From contig CAXBNF010000001.1 of NCBI GenBank assembly GCA_963977065.1, positions 1 through 64,000 of the forward strand: a DNA stretch of 64,000 bases. The letters are read 5' to 3'. Position 1 is the stretch's first letter. Every line of letters begins with the position of its first letter. Of the stretch, positions 24,919 through 35,600 are shown piece after piece. The position numbers and the translations under genes are program-made. The notes beneath the pieces were generated by a model. The model saw only the letters and a program-made list of their open reading frames with translations, was not told the DNA's origin and made no database searches. The DNA is from Planktosalinus sp963977065 (lineage in GTDB: Bacteria > Bacteroidota > Bacteroidia > Flavobacteriales > Flavobacteriaceae).

Positions 24919-26325
24919 ATGAGTAACATAAGCGAAATAAAAATATCAACTGAGAACCAACAGTTAATTCAAGCTGATGTTGCTTATCACTATGGTGTGA
25001 TTCCAAAATATCTTGAAAATGATATTTTAACTTTTTTTGCCAAGGATGAAATTGATATTGAGTCCTCTACAAACGAGCTTGAACTAATTTTGGGTAAAAA
25101 GATAGTTCTTGAGATTGTTGAAAGCAGTATCATAAATAAAGCCCTGTCAAAATATTATCGTAATAGCGGAAAGTCAAATTCAAATAACGAGTTTAAATTA
25201 GGGGGTGATTTTCTTGAAAACTTAATTTGGGATGCTAAATCTACAGATAGTAGCGATATCCACTTTGAGGTATTTAAAGATTCAGCAAGAATACGCTTCA
25301 GAATTGATGGTAAACTTATTGAGAGATATAAAGTGAAGCTTGAAGATTATTCAGAATTGGTCAATAAAATAAAAATCAAATCAAATTTAAATATCACTGA
25401 AAAAAGGCTTCCTCAAGACGGTAGGATTAATTATAGGGATTTTGATATCAGGATTTCCATATTACCGACATTATACGGTGAAAAAATAGTAATGAGAATA
25501 CTAGGAAGGGATACCTCAGAATTAAGTATGAATATGCTGGGGATGAATGTAGAAGAACAGAAAGTCTATCTTCAAGCGGTTAATTCTTCCAAGGGTATTG
25601 TCTTGATTAGTGGCCCCACCGGTTCAGGAAAAACAACCACCCTATATGCTACTTTAAAACTTTTAAATAAGATGTCCAGTAACATCTTAACTATTGAAGA
25701 TCCCATTGAATACACTTTGGAGGGAGTTAACCAAGTTCAGATAAAAGAGGAGATTGGGCTAACCTTTACTAGTGCTTTAAAAACATTTTTAAGGCAAGAT
25801 CCAGATATCATAATGTTGGGTGAAATCAGGGATGAAAAAACAGCTCAAATGGCCATTCGTGCAAGTTTAACAGGACATTTAGTTCTTTCCACAATACACA
25901 CTAATTCTGCTATTGGAACAATCTCAAGATTAGTTGATATGGGAATCCCACCTTTTTTAATAGCAGAAACATTAAGGATTTCAGTAGCACAAAGACTCGT
26001 TAGAAAACTTTGTGATTACTGTAAAATCAAAGGAGATAACAAAGACTTAAACTTGACCCTGGATTTCAAAACTGAATTTAAAAGCCATTATTTGCCGGTT
26101 GGCTGTGACCACTGTTATCATACAGGTTATAAAGGGAGGGTCGCGATTTATGAATTTGTATTAATTACACCTGAAGTAATAGATTTAATTAAAAACAACA
26201 ATAACGATTCAAAACACAACCTTAATTCAATAAAATATCAAAGTCTTTCACAGAAAGCTATAAACTTGGTGAATGACGGTATAACAACAATAGAGGAAGT
26301 CTATTCAATAATAATTGATAGTTAA
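24919..26325 (+). CDS. gspE: Secretion/pilus assembly ATPase (GspE/PilB family)
   Basis: This 468-aa ATPase contains the full T2SSE signature set: an N-terminal GspE-N-like domain, Walker A SGPTGSGKTTTLYAT (about 231-245), the Asp box LTIEDPIEY, the Walker B-like IIMLGEIRDEKTAQMAIRAS and the His box LVLSTIHTNS. A tetracysteine zinc site follows (CDYC near 364 and CDHC near 395). It powers pseudopilus assembly on the cytosolic face of the inner membrane with the GspF-like protein. No PilT-type retraction ATPase is encoded nearby, which fits a secretion-type machine more than a twitching pilus. Confidence 0.93.
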   Translation: MSNISEIKISTENQQLIQADVAYHYGVIPKYLENDILTFFAKDEIDIESSTNELELILGKKIVLEIVESSIINKALSKYYRNSGKSNSNNEFKLGGDFLENLIWDAKSTDSSDIHFEVFKDSARIRFRIDGKLIERYKVKLEDYSELVNKIKIKSNLNITEKRLPQDGRINYRDFDIRISILPTLYGEKIVMRILGRDTSELSMNMLGMNVEEQKVYLQAVNSSKGIVLISGPTGSGKTTTLYATLKLLNKMSSNILTIEDPIEYTLEGVNQVQIKEEIGLTFTSALKTFLRQDPDIIMLGEIRDEKTAQMAIRASLTGHLVLSTIHTNSAIGTISRLVDMGIPPFLIAETLRISVAQRLVRKLCDYCKIKGDNKDLNLTLDFKTEFKSHYLPVGCDHCYHTGYKGRVAIYEFVLITPEVIDLIKNNNNDSKHNLNSIKYQSLSQKAINLVNDGITTIEEVYSIIIDS

Positions 26326-26331
26326 AAACCC

Positions 26332-28251
26332 ATGATTAGATTATTTTTTTTAGTACTAATAATAAGTATTTGTCAGTCATTATATTCACAGTCCAACGAC
26401 ATCAGGGAAATTGAAAGGCTTTTTGATGAAATAGCCCAAAATAGAAAGGGGATCAATGATAAAGTTAGAATTGATATATCCGGACTTACGCTTTATGATT
26501 TTATAATTTCTATAGCTGATGAACACAGAATTAATGTGAGTGTGGATCGTGAACTTAATCAGGTGGTGACCAATAATTTCTATGATGTAGAGGTGAAAGA
26601 TGTTTTCCTCTTTCTAATTCAAAAGTATGACCTTGACGTAGGATTTTTAAATAATATAATTTCTTTTACCAAAAAGGAACCTGTAGAAATAAAAGTGCCT
26701 CCAAAAGTTGAAAAGCCAATTGATATTAGTTATAACCCACAAAATGATTTCTTATCAGTTAAACTTTCTAATGATTCGCTTCCAAAAGTCGCAAAACGCA
26801 TAACAGAACTCACAAATAAAAATGTTGTTTTGGCACCCGATGTAAAGGACTTATTGATTTCTTCATTTATAATTAATCGCCCTTTTGAGCAAGTATTGGA
26901 AATGATGGCCAAGTCAAATCAGCTAAAAATGACTAAAGATGAAAACGACTTTTATTATCTGGAAAAAGAAGTCAACCAAGATGATATTGAAAATCCAAAC
27001 CGAAATACAAACAGGAATAGGAGGATTAATAACATACAACAAAGTATGGGTGAGTTGACAATATCATTGAATGAGAATGGATATCTTAACGTAAAAGCCT
27101 ATGAAGCTGATTTGACTAGCATAATTTTACAAGCTGCTGAAATTTTAGACTTAAGCTATTTTATGTATAACAAACTTGGTGATGAAACGACAACTTTTTT
27201 TGCAAATGAAATCAGTTTTGATGATTTACTTAACCATATTTTCAAAGGGAAAAAATATACCTATAAAATTGAAAATGATAATGTTTATGTTATTGGGGAA
27301 CAGAGTACAGAAGGGCTTAGAGTAACTGAACTCGTGCAACTTGAAAATAGAACTATCGAATCAGTTTTACTTACTTTACCTAAAGCACTTATTGAAGGAG
27401 TTGAAGTCAAAGAGATAAAAGAATTGAATGGTTTGATAATTTCAGGATCCAAACCAAAATTGGAGGAGTTAAAAGTTTTTATCAGGGAAATTGATAAAAT
27501 TGTTCCCTTGATACAAATTGAGGTTTTAATAGTTCAATATCAAAAATCACATGAGGTACAAACAGGCTTGAGTGCTATTTTAAGTGAAGAAGGAAGAGAT
27601 GTTAAGACGCAGGGTGTGATTTTCCCAACAACGGATGTCACAATAAATGCAACCTCCATTAATAATCTTATTGATAGTTTTAATGGATTTGGGATTATTA
27701 ATTTGGGAAAAGTGACAGAAAACTTTTATGCCAATTTAACTGCACTTGAAAATAATTCTATCATCAACCTTCAATCAACACCAAAAATTGCAACTCTAAA
27801 TGGAAATCAGGCAGTTGTCTCAATTGGACAGACAAGTTATTACTTTGAGCAAACAAATAGGCTCATCAATAGTGGCATTAATGAAAACATTCTTCAATCA
27901 GGGCAATGGAAACCCACGGAGGCCAATCTTAGAGTGACCATAACTCCCTTTGTTTCAAAAGATGAGCAGGTAACCCTTACAGTTAATGTTGAAAAAAGCG
28001 CATTTATTGGTAGGTCAGGTGAAAATGCTCCTCCAGACAGGGCTACACAACAATTTCAATCATTAATACGTGTCAAAAACAACGAGATGATTCTTTTGGG
28101 AGGGCTTGATGAATTGGATAAGCAAGACACAGGGGCAGGAACACCTTTTCTTTCAAGGGTGCCCATCATAAAATGGTTTTTTAGCAGTAAAAGAAAGTCA
28201 AGGTCAAAATCCAAGCTACATGTCTTTATTAAACCCACAATCCTTTATTAA
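26332..28251 (+). CDS. gspD: Secretin (GspD/PilQ-like outer membrane channel)
   Basis: The 639-aa protein has a cleavable signal peptide (LFFLVLIISICQSLYSQ). It then has secretin N0/STN-like repeats (about 50-115, 140-200 and 240-300), an N1-type domain with RTIESVLLTLPKALIEGVEV, and a C-terminal secretin barrel. Barrel hallmarks include INLQSTPKIATLNGNQAV and the terminal VPIIKWFFSSK...KLHVFIKPTIL. Secretins form the outer-membrane exit pore. There is no pilotin or FHA-like domain. It lies 6 bp after the ATPase and overlaps the next gene by 1 bp. Confidence 0.92.
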   Translation: MIRLFFLVLIISICQSLYSQSNDIREIERLFDEIAQNRKGINDKVRIDISGLTLYDFIISIADEHRINVSVDRELNQVVTNNFYDVEVKDVFLFLIQKYDLDVGFLNNIISFTKKEPVEIKVPPKVEKPIDISYNPQNDFLSVKLSNDSLPKVAKRITELTNKNVVLAPDVKDLLISSFIINRPFEQVLEMMAKSNQLKMTKDENDFYYLEKEVNQDDIENPNRNTNRNRRINNIQQSMGELTISLNENGYLNVKAYEADLTSIILQAAEILDLSYFMYNKLGDETTTFFANEISFDDLLNHIFKGKKYTYKIENDNVYVIGEQSTEGLRVTELVQLENRTIESVLLTLPKALIEGVEVKEIKELNGLIISGSKPKLEELKVFIREIDKIVPLIQIEVLIVQYQKSHEVQTGLSAILSEEGRDVKTQGVIFPTTDVTINATSINNLIDSFNGFGIINLGKVTENFYANLTALENNSIINLQSTPKIATLNGNQAVVSIGQTSYYFEQTNRLINSGINENILQSGQWKPTEANLRVTITPFVSKDEQVTLTVNVEKSAFIGRSGENAPPDRATQQFQSLIRVKNNEMILLGGLDELDKQDTGAGTPFLSRVPIIKWFFSSKRKSRSKSKLHVFIKPTILY

Positions 28252-29426
28252 TGGTTGAGTCAATCGTAAATAAATATTTATTGAAAGAATATCATTTGGT
28301 ACAAGTTCAAACCAGTGATTCAGATTCTGTTTATCATTTGATAAAAGTCATTATAAAGAAAGGTTCTGTAAAAATTCAAAATCAGGAATACAATTTAAGT
28401 TTTGATGATTTAACTGCAAAGCTAAATAAAAACACTCCATTAATACTCTCATTTGCTGGTAGAAAAGTTATTAATAAAACTGTGGTAAAGCAAAGTAACT
28501 ATTTAGATAAAATCTTGTTTAACAAAGACCCTGAAGATTTTTTTATTTTTGAATTATTTGAGAATGAGAATGTTTTGATATCACTAGTGAGAAAGGAAGT
28601 TGTTGATGAGGTATTGGGTTTGTTCAAAAAACAGGAACTAAGTGTTATTGACCTTTCAGTTGGTCCATTCATTCTTGAAAACATTAAAAGCTTTACTCCG
28701 GGTCTTCAAGAAATAAAATCCCCAAATTTCAATTATGACTTTACATCCAAAGCGTTTTCTTTTTTTGACCCTAATGATGATCGCCTTATTTTTATCAACA
28801 TTGGTGGGGAAACTATGGATACAAGGGGTTTAATAGCCTTTTCCGGTTTTATTAATTATTTAAACCGAGAAAACACTTACTCCAATTTTGACTCCTTTTT
28901 AATAACTTTAGCACAAGACTTTAGCTATAAAAAGGCAACTACAACAGTAAGTACTTACTTTATAATCACCCTTTTTTTATTGTTGGTCGCAAGCTACTTG
29001 ACCAACAATATCTATGCTGAAAAAAGCAGGGAAATTCAAAAAGAATTAGTAATAAATGAGCAAGTTAAAGAACAAATTTTAAAATTGGAAAATGACGTTC
29101 AATACAAGCAAAATGTAATATCCGGATCAAACATAGGCTCTTATGGAAGTGTGACTTTCTTTCTGTCGCAAATTGCGAGTGAATTAGGACCCGATATTAT
29201 TTTTAATGAACTGAATGTCTATCCTGTTCAAGGTCAAATCAGCCAAAACGACAAAATAAATATATTCCCCAATAGAATCACCATTTCTGGAGCAACATCA
29301 TCAAACATCAGCTTTAATCAATGGATATTGAAATTGGAATCGCTTGAATGGGTGGAAAAAGCAGAGATGAATTCTTATGCTTTTGTTAAGAATGAATATG
29401 TATTTACTATAAGTTTGACATTGTAA
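28251..29426 (+). CDS. GspL/PilM-PilN-like assembly protein
   Basis: This 391-aa protein has a cytosolic N-terminal half without clear sequence hallmarks but with the strand-helix layout of PilM/GspL actin-like domains (LILSFAGRKVINKTVV, then IFINIGGETMDTRGLIAF). It has one transmembrane helix at about 243-262 (TYFIITLFLLLVASYL) and a periplasmic ferredoxin-like C-terminus, as in GspL or PilN. In these machines the protein links the ATPase to the periplasmic scaffold. The identity is supported by order (after the secretin, before a PilO-like gene) and by topology. Confidence 0.75.
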   Translation: MVESIVNKYLLKEYHLVQVQTSDSDSVYHLIKVIIKKGSVKIQNQEYNLSFDDLTAKLNKNTPLILSFAGRKVINKTVVKQSNYLDKILFNKDPEDFFIFELFENENVLISLVRKEVVDEVLGLFKKQELSVIDLSVGPFILENIKSFTPGLQEIKSPNFNYDFTSKAFSFFDPNDDRLIFINIGGETMDTRGLIAFSGFINYLNRENTYSNFDSFLITLAQDFSYKKATTTVSTYFIITLFLLLVASYLTNNIYAEKSREIQKELVINEQVKEQILKLENDVQYKQNVISGSNIGSYGSVTFFLSQIASELGPDIIFNELNVYPVQGQISQNDKINIFPNRITISGATSSNISFNQWILKLESLEWVEKAEMNSYAFVKNEYVFTISLTL

Positions 29427-29954
29427 ATGTTTAATAAACTCTCAAATAAAAATAAATTTAATGTTGTCATAGTATTAATGATAGTATTTCTCTTGATTGC
29501 ATATAATAGGTCTTTTAAAAGCACAAAAAATACAGTAGTTTTTTATATCGAATCTATGGGGAAAATAAAGGAGAGTAAAAACCTGCCAGATGATTTGATA
29601 AACTTACATGTGACTCTTAAGGAAATGGACGTGTTAATAGGGAAAAACTCAGAAAACCCAAAAATTATTCAAAATGAAATTTTAAACTTTTTGAGTCAAA
29701 ATCAAGAATTTACCAAACTCACAAAAATCGATAATCTTCATATATACAGCGATTCATATTTCAAAATTTATTCAAATAAAATTACCGTAAATGGCGGATT
29801 CAACGATTTAATGAAAACCTTAAATAAATTTGAAAGAGAGTTTGAGTATGCCAGAATAGCATCTTTAAAAATCTACACTATAAGGGATGTGAGAACATCT
29901 AAAAAAGAATTGTATTGTGACATTATATTCCAAAATTATGAAAAACAAAATTAA
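29427..29954 (+). CDS. GspM/PilO-like assembly protein
   Basis: A 175-aa bitopic protein: short cytosolic N-terminus, one transmembrane helix (VVIVLMIVFLLIAYNRSF), and a periplasmic part that starts with a helix and ends as a small alpha-beta domain. This is the GspM/PilO layout. It starts directly at the stop of the GspL-like gene. GspM and PilO proteins pair with GspL or PilN to form the inner-membrane scaffold. Confidence 0.7.
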   Translation: MFNKLSNKNKFNVVIVLMIVFLLIAYNRSFKSTKNTVVFYIESMGKIKESKNLPDDLINLHVTLKEMDVLIGKNSENPKIIQNEILNFLSQNQEFTKLTKIDNLHIYSDSYFKIYSNKITVNGGFNDLMKTLNKFEREFEYARIASLKIYTIRDVRTSKKELYCDIIFQNYEKQN

Positions 29955-30900
29955 CTTGTCGTGGCTATTACTTTTATTTTTATTTCTCACTTCTTGTGAT
30001 GATATATTTGAGGAAGATATATCAGGTGAATCTATAATAATCGTTAACCCCCAAAATGGCGATCTTATTGAAGGCAATTCTGTTCAGTTTTTATGGAATT
30101 CCTTAAAAGGTGCAACTGAATATAATATACAGGTGTATGGAGATAACCAATTGGCCGTTGATACTAGTATTACTGCACCCCCTTTTATAATGGTGCTTAA
30201 TGAAGGAACTTATCAATGGAGGGTAAAAGGTGAAAACTTTGCTTACCAAACAGATTATACATTTCCGGTTCAATTTGAGGTTATCCAAACTGAGGATCTT
30301 TCAAATCAAACATTAATTCTTAGTAGCCCATCTGATAATTTATATACTAACAACACGCTAATTACTTTTACTTGGGAAACATTACCCAATGCCACTAGTT
30401 ATTCTTTTGAAGTACAAAAGGTCACCCAATCTGGTAATATTACAATATTACTTGAGGAGGAAGTCAATACTAACAGTATTACAATAGATAGTACTATTTT
30501 GGATGAAGATGCACATTATATCTGGAAAGCAAAAGCAGTTAATGAAACTAGTGCAACTGCTTTTTCATCGAGAAACTTATTTATTGACACTGTTGATCCA
30601 GTAACACCTACTTTACTTACTCCAGAGTTTGAAGAAGAGTTTGAATTAAATGAACAAGTTAATTTTTCTTGGATTTTTGGAGCTGATCCGGGTAACTTTC
30701 CCTCTCCGGTAACAAGTTATTTTGAATTAGCAACCGATGTAAATTTTAATACCACAATTGAAAATGTATTCATTGAAAGCACAAATGTTAGTTTAGAGTT
30801 TGAAACACCGGGCATTTACTATTGGAGAGTAAGAGGTGAAGATTTTGCTGGAAATATTGGGCCTTTCAATCAAAATGGTCAATTTATTGTTAATGAATAA
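29938..30900 (+). CDS. Lipoprotein with fibronectin type III-like domains
   Basis: The start at 29938 gives a lipoprotein signal (KINLSWLLLLFLFLTSC, then DDIFEED). Three tandem immunoglobulin-like/fibronectin III-like modules of about 95 aa follow, each with a GATEYNIQVYG- or YSFEVQKV-type strand and a Trp-Arg ending such as YQWRVKGENFAY, YIWKAKAV and YYWRVRGEDFAG. It overlaps the PilO-like gene by 17 bp. Such a lipoprotein in the secretion operon could act as a secretin pilotin or outer-membrane scaffold, but this is inference. Confidence 0.75.
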   Translation: MKNKINLSWLLLLFLFLTSCDDIFEEDISGESIIIVNPQNGDLIEGNSVQFLWNSLKGATEYNIQVYGDNQLAVDTSITAPPFIMVLNEGTYQWRVKGENFAYQTDYTFPVQFEVIQTEDLSNQTLILSSPSDNLYTNNTLITFTWETLPNATSYSFEVQKVTQSGNITILLEEEVNTNSITIDSTILDEDAHYIWKAKAVNETSATAFSSRNLFIDTVDPVTPTLLTPEFEEEFELNEQVNFSWIFGADPGNFPSPVTSYFELATDVNFNTTIENVFIESTNVSLEFETPGIYYWRVRGEDFAGNIGPFNQNGQFIVNE

Positions 30901-31366
30901 GTCTTTATTAAATAAAACTTTAATTGTAGCTCTACTAATTATTTGGGCTCTCATTGGATATAAGTTTTTCTATGGGTTTTCTTCCACGTCTGAAATTCCT
31001 TTGCAAGAGATTCAAATACCTGCGGTTAATTCAGCACTTAAAAAGAAAGATTTTGAGCTAAAGTTAGTTGACAGAGATCCCTTTTTAGGGACTTATACTA
31101 CAAAACCTCCCCCACAAGTTAATACTGAAAAAAAAATAATTAGTAATCAAAAAAGAAATAATACCTCTTGGCCTTTAATTGAATATTTTGGTTTTATACA
31201 GAATGAAACAAGTAAAAACCCATTAGTAATGTTAAGTGTAAATAATAAACTAATAAGAATCAAAAAAGGTACAGAATATGAAGGTCTAAAAATTCAAGAT
31301 GTTTTTAGGGATTCCATTTCAATAAAAAGAGGGTCTCAAATCAAAATATTTTTAAAAAATAAATAG
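30893..31366 (+). CDS. GspC/PilP-like protein
   Basis: The ATG at 30893 overlaps the upstream stop codon and gives about 157 aa. The N-terminus is a transmembrane helix (TLIVALLIIWALIGYKFFYG). A proline-rich linker with DPFLGTYTTKPPPQ follows, then a small beta domain (WPLIEYFGFIQNE, then MLSVNNKLIRIKKGTEYEGLKIQDVFRDSISIKRG). This matches the homology-region domain of GspC and PilP, which contacts the secretin N0 domain. It is the last gene of the secretion operon and is followed by a 169-bp intergenic region with a promoter. Confidence 0.7.
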   Translation: MNKSLLNKTLIVALLIIWALIGYKFFYGFSSTSEIPLQEIQIPAVNSALKKKDFELKLVDRDPFLGTYTTKPPPQVNTEKKIISNQKRNNTSWPLIEYFGFIQNETSKNPLVMLSVNNKLIRIKKGTEYEGLKIQDVFRDSISIKRGSQIKIFLKNK

Positions 31367-31439
31367 AGTTTAATCTTTTGATTTTCAGACTGGAACTTTA
31401 TATTATTAAAATAAATTTTATTTTTTTTAACAAAAACAG

Positions 31440-31469
31440 TTGTGTTTTTAACATTTTTTTATATTTTGC
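31440..31469 (+). promoter_or_regulatory. Promoter-like element of the RHS operon
   Basis: TTG at 31440-31442 and TATATTTTG at 31460-31468 are separated by 17 bp, close to the flavobacterial -33/-7 arrangement. It lies about 70 bp before the first gene of the RHS operon, in the only sizeable gap between the secretion and RHS operons (31367-31535). No terminator hairpin is evident there, so read-through is possible. Confidence 0.45.
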
Positions 31470-31535
31470 AGTGTGTTAAATTATTAACCATTCCCTCCCC
31501 GTTTTTATAAAATATAATCTATAATATATTTTTTT

Positions 31536-32039
31536 GTGAAATTAAAAACTTACCTACAACCAGTCTTTCAATTACTCATCCTTCTTGTTTTATTAGTTAC
31601 TTATCACCTTATCTTCAATAATGGAGAAAAAAATAAAAATACTGTTTATATCGATAATGTTTTGCTTTTTTCAGGTTTTAATATGACCAATGATATTAAG
31701 AGTACTTATGAAAACGAGCTCAAAAAACAAAAAAGCATCGTGGATAGCTTGCTTATCGACCTTCAACAATCAGAAGAAGGAACAATCAAAGAAGACCTTC
31801 AACTCCGGTTTGTTTCTGAAAATAACAAGTTAAAGGAAATGAACGACTATTTTATGAATGATTTAAGTGGTCAGGTATGGGAACGCTTGAACTCTTATAT
31901 TCAGGAATTTGGAGAGCTTAATGATTATTCCATTATTCTTGGGACACAAGGAGCGGGAAATTTAATGTATGCCAAAGATGATATGAATATTACTAAGGAA
32001 TTGTTGGAATTTGTAAATAAAAAATATGAGGGGGAGTAA
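31536..32039 (+). CDS. OmpH/Skp-like periplasmic chaperone
   Basis: This 167-aa protein starts at GTG (31536). It has an N-terminal hydrophobic segment (LQPVFQLLILLVLLVTYHLI), the strand VYIDNVLLFSGFNMT, a long charged coiled coil (about 55-115) and a C-terminal strand-rich end with YSIILGTQGAGNLMYAKDDMNIT. These are the elements of Skp/OmpH, which holds unfolded exported proteins in the periplasm. As first gene of the RHS operon it could keep the very large shell and toxin proteins soluble before they reach the secretion machine. It overlaps the next gene by 14 bp. Confidence 0.75.
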   Translation: MKLKTYLQPVFQLLILLVLLVTYHLIFNNGEKNKNTVYIDNVLLFSGFNMTNDIKSTYENELKKQKSIVDSLLIDLQQSEEGTIKEDLQLRFVSENNKLKEMNDYFMNDLSGQVWERLNSYIQEFGELNDYSIILGTQGAGNLMYAKDDMNITKELLEFVNKKYEGE

Positions 32040-32625
32040 CTATTTTATTACTGTTTTTTGGATATCTAGCTTGCTTATTGCTTGCGGGAATACTAGCAAT
32101 GAAAATAAATCTCAAGAAGATTCTTCTTACCGTATTTATAACCTGGAAAAAACGGGATGGAAATCAAAAAGTATAACCCATAGTTTTAAGGATATCTCAT
32201 ACAAAGCCACCGCAGTTCCAATAGAATATTACATCCTTAAAAACAATACAGATCAAACTATTCAAGCCATAGACTCGATTTCTAAAACCTATGAGAATGA
32301 GCGTATAATAGAATTTGAATTTGAACAAATCCAAAGTAAAGATTTACTTGATTCAGAATTCACAGGTTTGGACTATGACAAATCGGTCAACTATATGGCA
32401 TCAATTATAAAGAATGACTTTCTTGTAGTAACTGAATCAAATGATACCATCCCTTGTTCAGGTGTTCATTTTGAGCGCCATTTCAAAGTCAGTCCTTTTA
32501 ACCGTATTCTCCTTTACTTTGAAGGTATTGCTCCCTCAGAAAACATTCAACTTATTTATCAAGATAGATTATTCCAACAAGGGATATTTAAATTTAAATT
32601 TAATGAAACTCCCTTTAAAACATAA
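32026..32625 (+). CDS. Lipoprotein of the RHS operon
   Basis: The 199-aa protein has a lipoprotein signal (ITVFWISSLLIACG, then NTSNEN). The mature part has no recognised domain; it is strand-rich, with GWKSKSITHSFKDISY and a C-terminal IQLIYQDRLFQQGIFKFKF. It overlaps the chaperone gene and lies 12 bp before the giant shell gene. A role in export or assembly of the RHS complex is suggested by position only. Confidence 0.65.
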   Translation: MRGSNYFITVFWISSLLIACGNTSNENKSQEDSSYRIYNLEKTGWKSKSITHSFKDISYKATAVPIEYYILKNNTDQTIQAIDSISKTYENERIIEFEFEQIQSKDLLDSEFTGLDYDKSVNYMASIIKNDFLVVTESNDTIPCSGVHFERHFKVSPFNRILLYFEGIAPSENIQLIYQDRLFQQGIFKFKFNETPFKT

Positions 32626-32637
32626 AGCTCGTTACTT

Positions 32638-35600
32638 ATGATACACAGAATCAAGACCAGCCGTTCTTCAAAATTTATAGCAAGTTTTTTATCAGTATTG
32701 TTGATTACTACAGTTGTGGAGCCAACGGCTACTTATGCATTGACCAGTGGACCTTCCCAACCGGAGTTTAATTCGTTTACCCCCATCGGAACCTCAGATA
32801 TGGTTAACCTTTCCTCGGGTGATTTTAATTACAACATCCCAATAATGGATGTGGGGGGCTACCCATTGAATTTGGCTTACGATTCAGGAATTGGAATGGA
32901 TCAGGAAGCTTCTTGGGTGGGATTGGGCTGGAATTTGAATGTTGGTCAGATAAATAGAGATGTTAGGGGTATCCCCGATGATTTTAAAGGGGATGGGATG
33001 GTGTATGAAAACGATATGAAAGATAATATAACAGTAGGATCCAATTTTGGAATACAGGGTTCCGTTTTTGGTTTTCCCGGTGAAATTGGTCTGAATTTAG
33101 GTTTAGGTGTTCAATATAATAATTATCAAGGCATCACTTTTCATCCATCATATGGGGTGTCCTTTGGAATTCATGATAATGTACAAGTGGGTATGAACAT
33201 TTCAAGTTCAACTGCTGACGGAGCTACTGTATCACCAAGTGTGAGTTTTACCGCTAATATTGATGATAAAGAAAAGGAACAAATCACTTCTATTACTGGC
33301 GGAGTTGGGCTTAGTTTAAGCTCAAGAAAAGGATTAGGAAGTCTAAGTATGTCTGCTTCGGCTTCACAAACTAAATATATGTCATTAAGAATTTTAAATT
33401 CTCCTTTATTTCAAATACCAACTGGTAAAAAATCTTTAGGGGGAGCCAGCGGTGTAATTTCCTTGAATAATAACAATTTATACACCCCTTTCAAAAGAGC
33501 AGGTACAGTAAGTGGAAATTTTTCTTTCAATGCAGCTATTGGAACTGAAGTTTTAGGTATTGAAGGACAAGGACATATCATGGGATATGGCTCCTACCAG
33601 AAAATAAGAAGTGAAGAGAAAAATAAAACGGTACCTGCATTTGGTTATGACTATTCTGAATTTGCTAATAAGGGAAACAGCATTTTGGATTTTAACCGTG
33701 AAAATGACAGAAGCTTTAATAAAAACACCACGGTTTTGCCTATTGCAAATCATACCTATGACATATATTCCTTACAAGGTCAAGGAATTTCAGGAATGTT
33801 TAGGCCTCATAGAGGGCAAGTAAGTTATCTTGTTGACAACAAAGTATCAGATTATGGTGATGGTGCTAGTGCTGGTATTGAATTTGGTTTAGGATGGAAT
33901 GTTCATACGGGAGCAGATATTAAAATTTCCCCTTCTTATAGTTATACTGGTGGTTGGTTTGATCAAAATTATACAATCAATCATTTTGGAGAGAGTAATA
34001 CTGATACTAATTCCTTAAAATATGAACCGGTATACTTTAGCATGGTAGGTGAAATGAATGTGGACAGCGAACCTTCATTGTATTATGATAAAATAAAAGA
34101 TAGTAAACCAATTAAAATTGGTATTGGAGGAAACAATTGGTCACATACACTATTGCCAAATTTTGTTGTTAAAGATTATGATATTGATGGTCTGCCAATT
34201 CAGACGACTGTTCCTATTTCTTCTAAAATTAAAAGAGATGATAGAAATAAGCGAAATACCGCTATTTATAAAGTTACATCCGGTGAAGCAAGCAATGATC
34301 CGTTTGTAACCAGCAGAGACATTGAGCATCACACTGCCGGGATTAAAATATTAAAACCTGATGGGTCAACGTATGTTTATGGTGAAACGGCTTACAATTT
34401 AACAAAAGAAGCAATAACAGTGGACGTTTCCGGGACCTCAGATGCAAATTGTGCAACCGGTTTAATTCAAAATAACGGCACTGTCAACGCTGGTAATAAT
34501 AGCGATCGGTACAAAAACATTATAAAAACACCTGCTTATGCGCATACCTTTTTATTAAGTTCAATTTTATCAAATGATTATGAGGATATAAGCGGAGATG
34601 GACCTAGTATTGATGACTTGGGTTCTTTTACACTTTTTAATTATGGAAAATTGGGAGATCAAAGCCATTATGTAGAAAATTATAATTGGCGAATTCCTTT
34701 TGAGGAAGGTAAAGCCAGTTATAATGAAGGTTTAAAATCCTTAAATAATGACCAAAAAGCAAGTATCATCAAGGGAACTAAAGAACTAAGATATCTAAAG
34801 ACAATCCAAACAAAAACTCATGTTGCTTATTTTAAATTATCAGATAGAAAAGATGCAAAATCATCATCTGGTAATGCTCAAATGAAAAAAATCAATAAGA
34901 TTTTCCTTTTTACATTGGCAGAATACAATCAACTCCTTTCTGAAAACGGTGGAAATATTGACGCTATTAATGAAACCTTATTAAGTAAAAGTGCAATTAA
35001 AACCGCGCATTTTATCTATGATTATGGGCTTTGTTTAGGGATACCAAACAACAACCTCAGTACGGTATTGACTGAAAACGAACTTGCTAATCAATTTGGC
35101 AAGTTAACACTTAAAAAACTTTATTTTACATATAGAGGTTCTAATATGGGAATGTTTACTCCTTATAAGTTTAATTATGATGGTTTCAATCCTTCATATA
35201 ATCTTAAAGGCCACGATATTTGGGGGAATTATAAAGAGAATCTAGCTCAAGGTTGTGGAATTTCACAACCCTTATCAACTTCAGAGTTTCCATTTGTGGA
35301 GCAAAATAAAGAAAGTGCTGACATGAATGCAAGTGCTTGGATGTTAACATCTATTGACTTACCCTCAGGGGGTAAATTGGAAATTGAAACAGAAGCTGAT
35401 GATCATCAATTTGTGCAGAACAAAAAAGCCATGCAGATGTTTAAAATTCATGGCTTCAGTACAGATGGATCAAATCCCGCAGCTTCAAGTAATACTTTAT
35501 ATAATGGAAATGATCATACAAATTACATACATGTTAAAATAAGTGATGAAGTATTAAGCCCTTATTCAGGGCAAGACTTTTTAAATGACTATTTAAAAGA

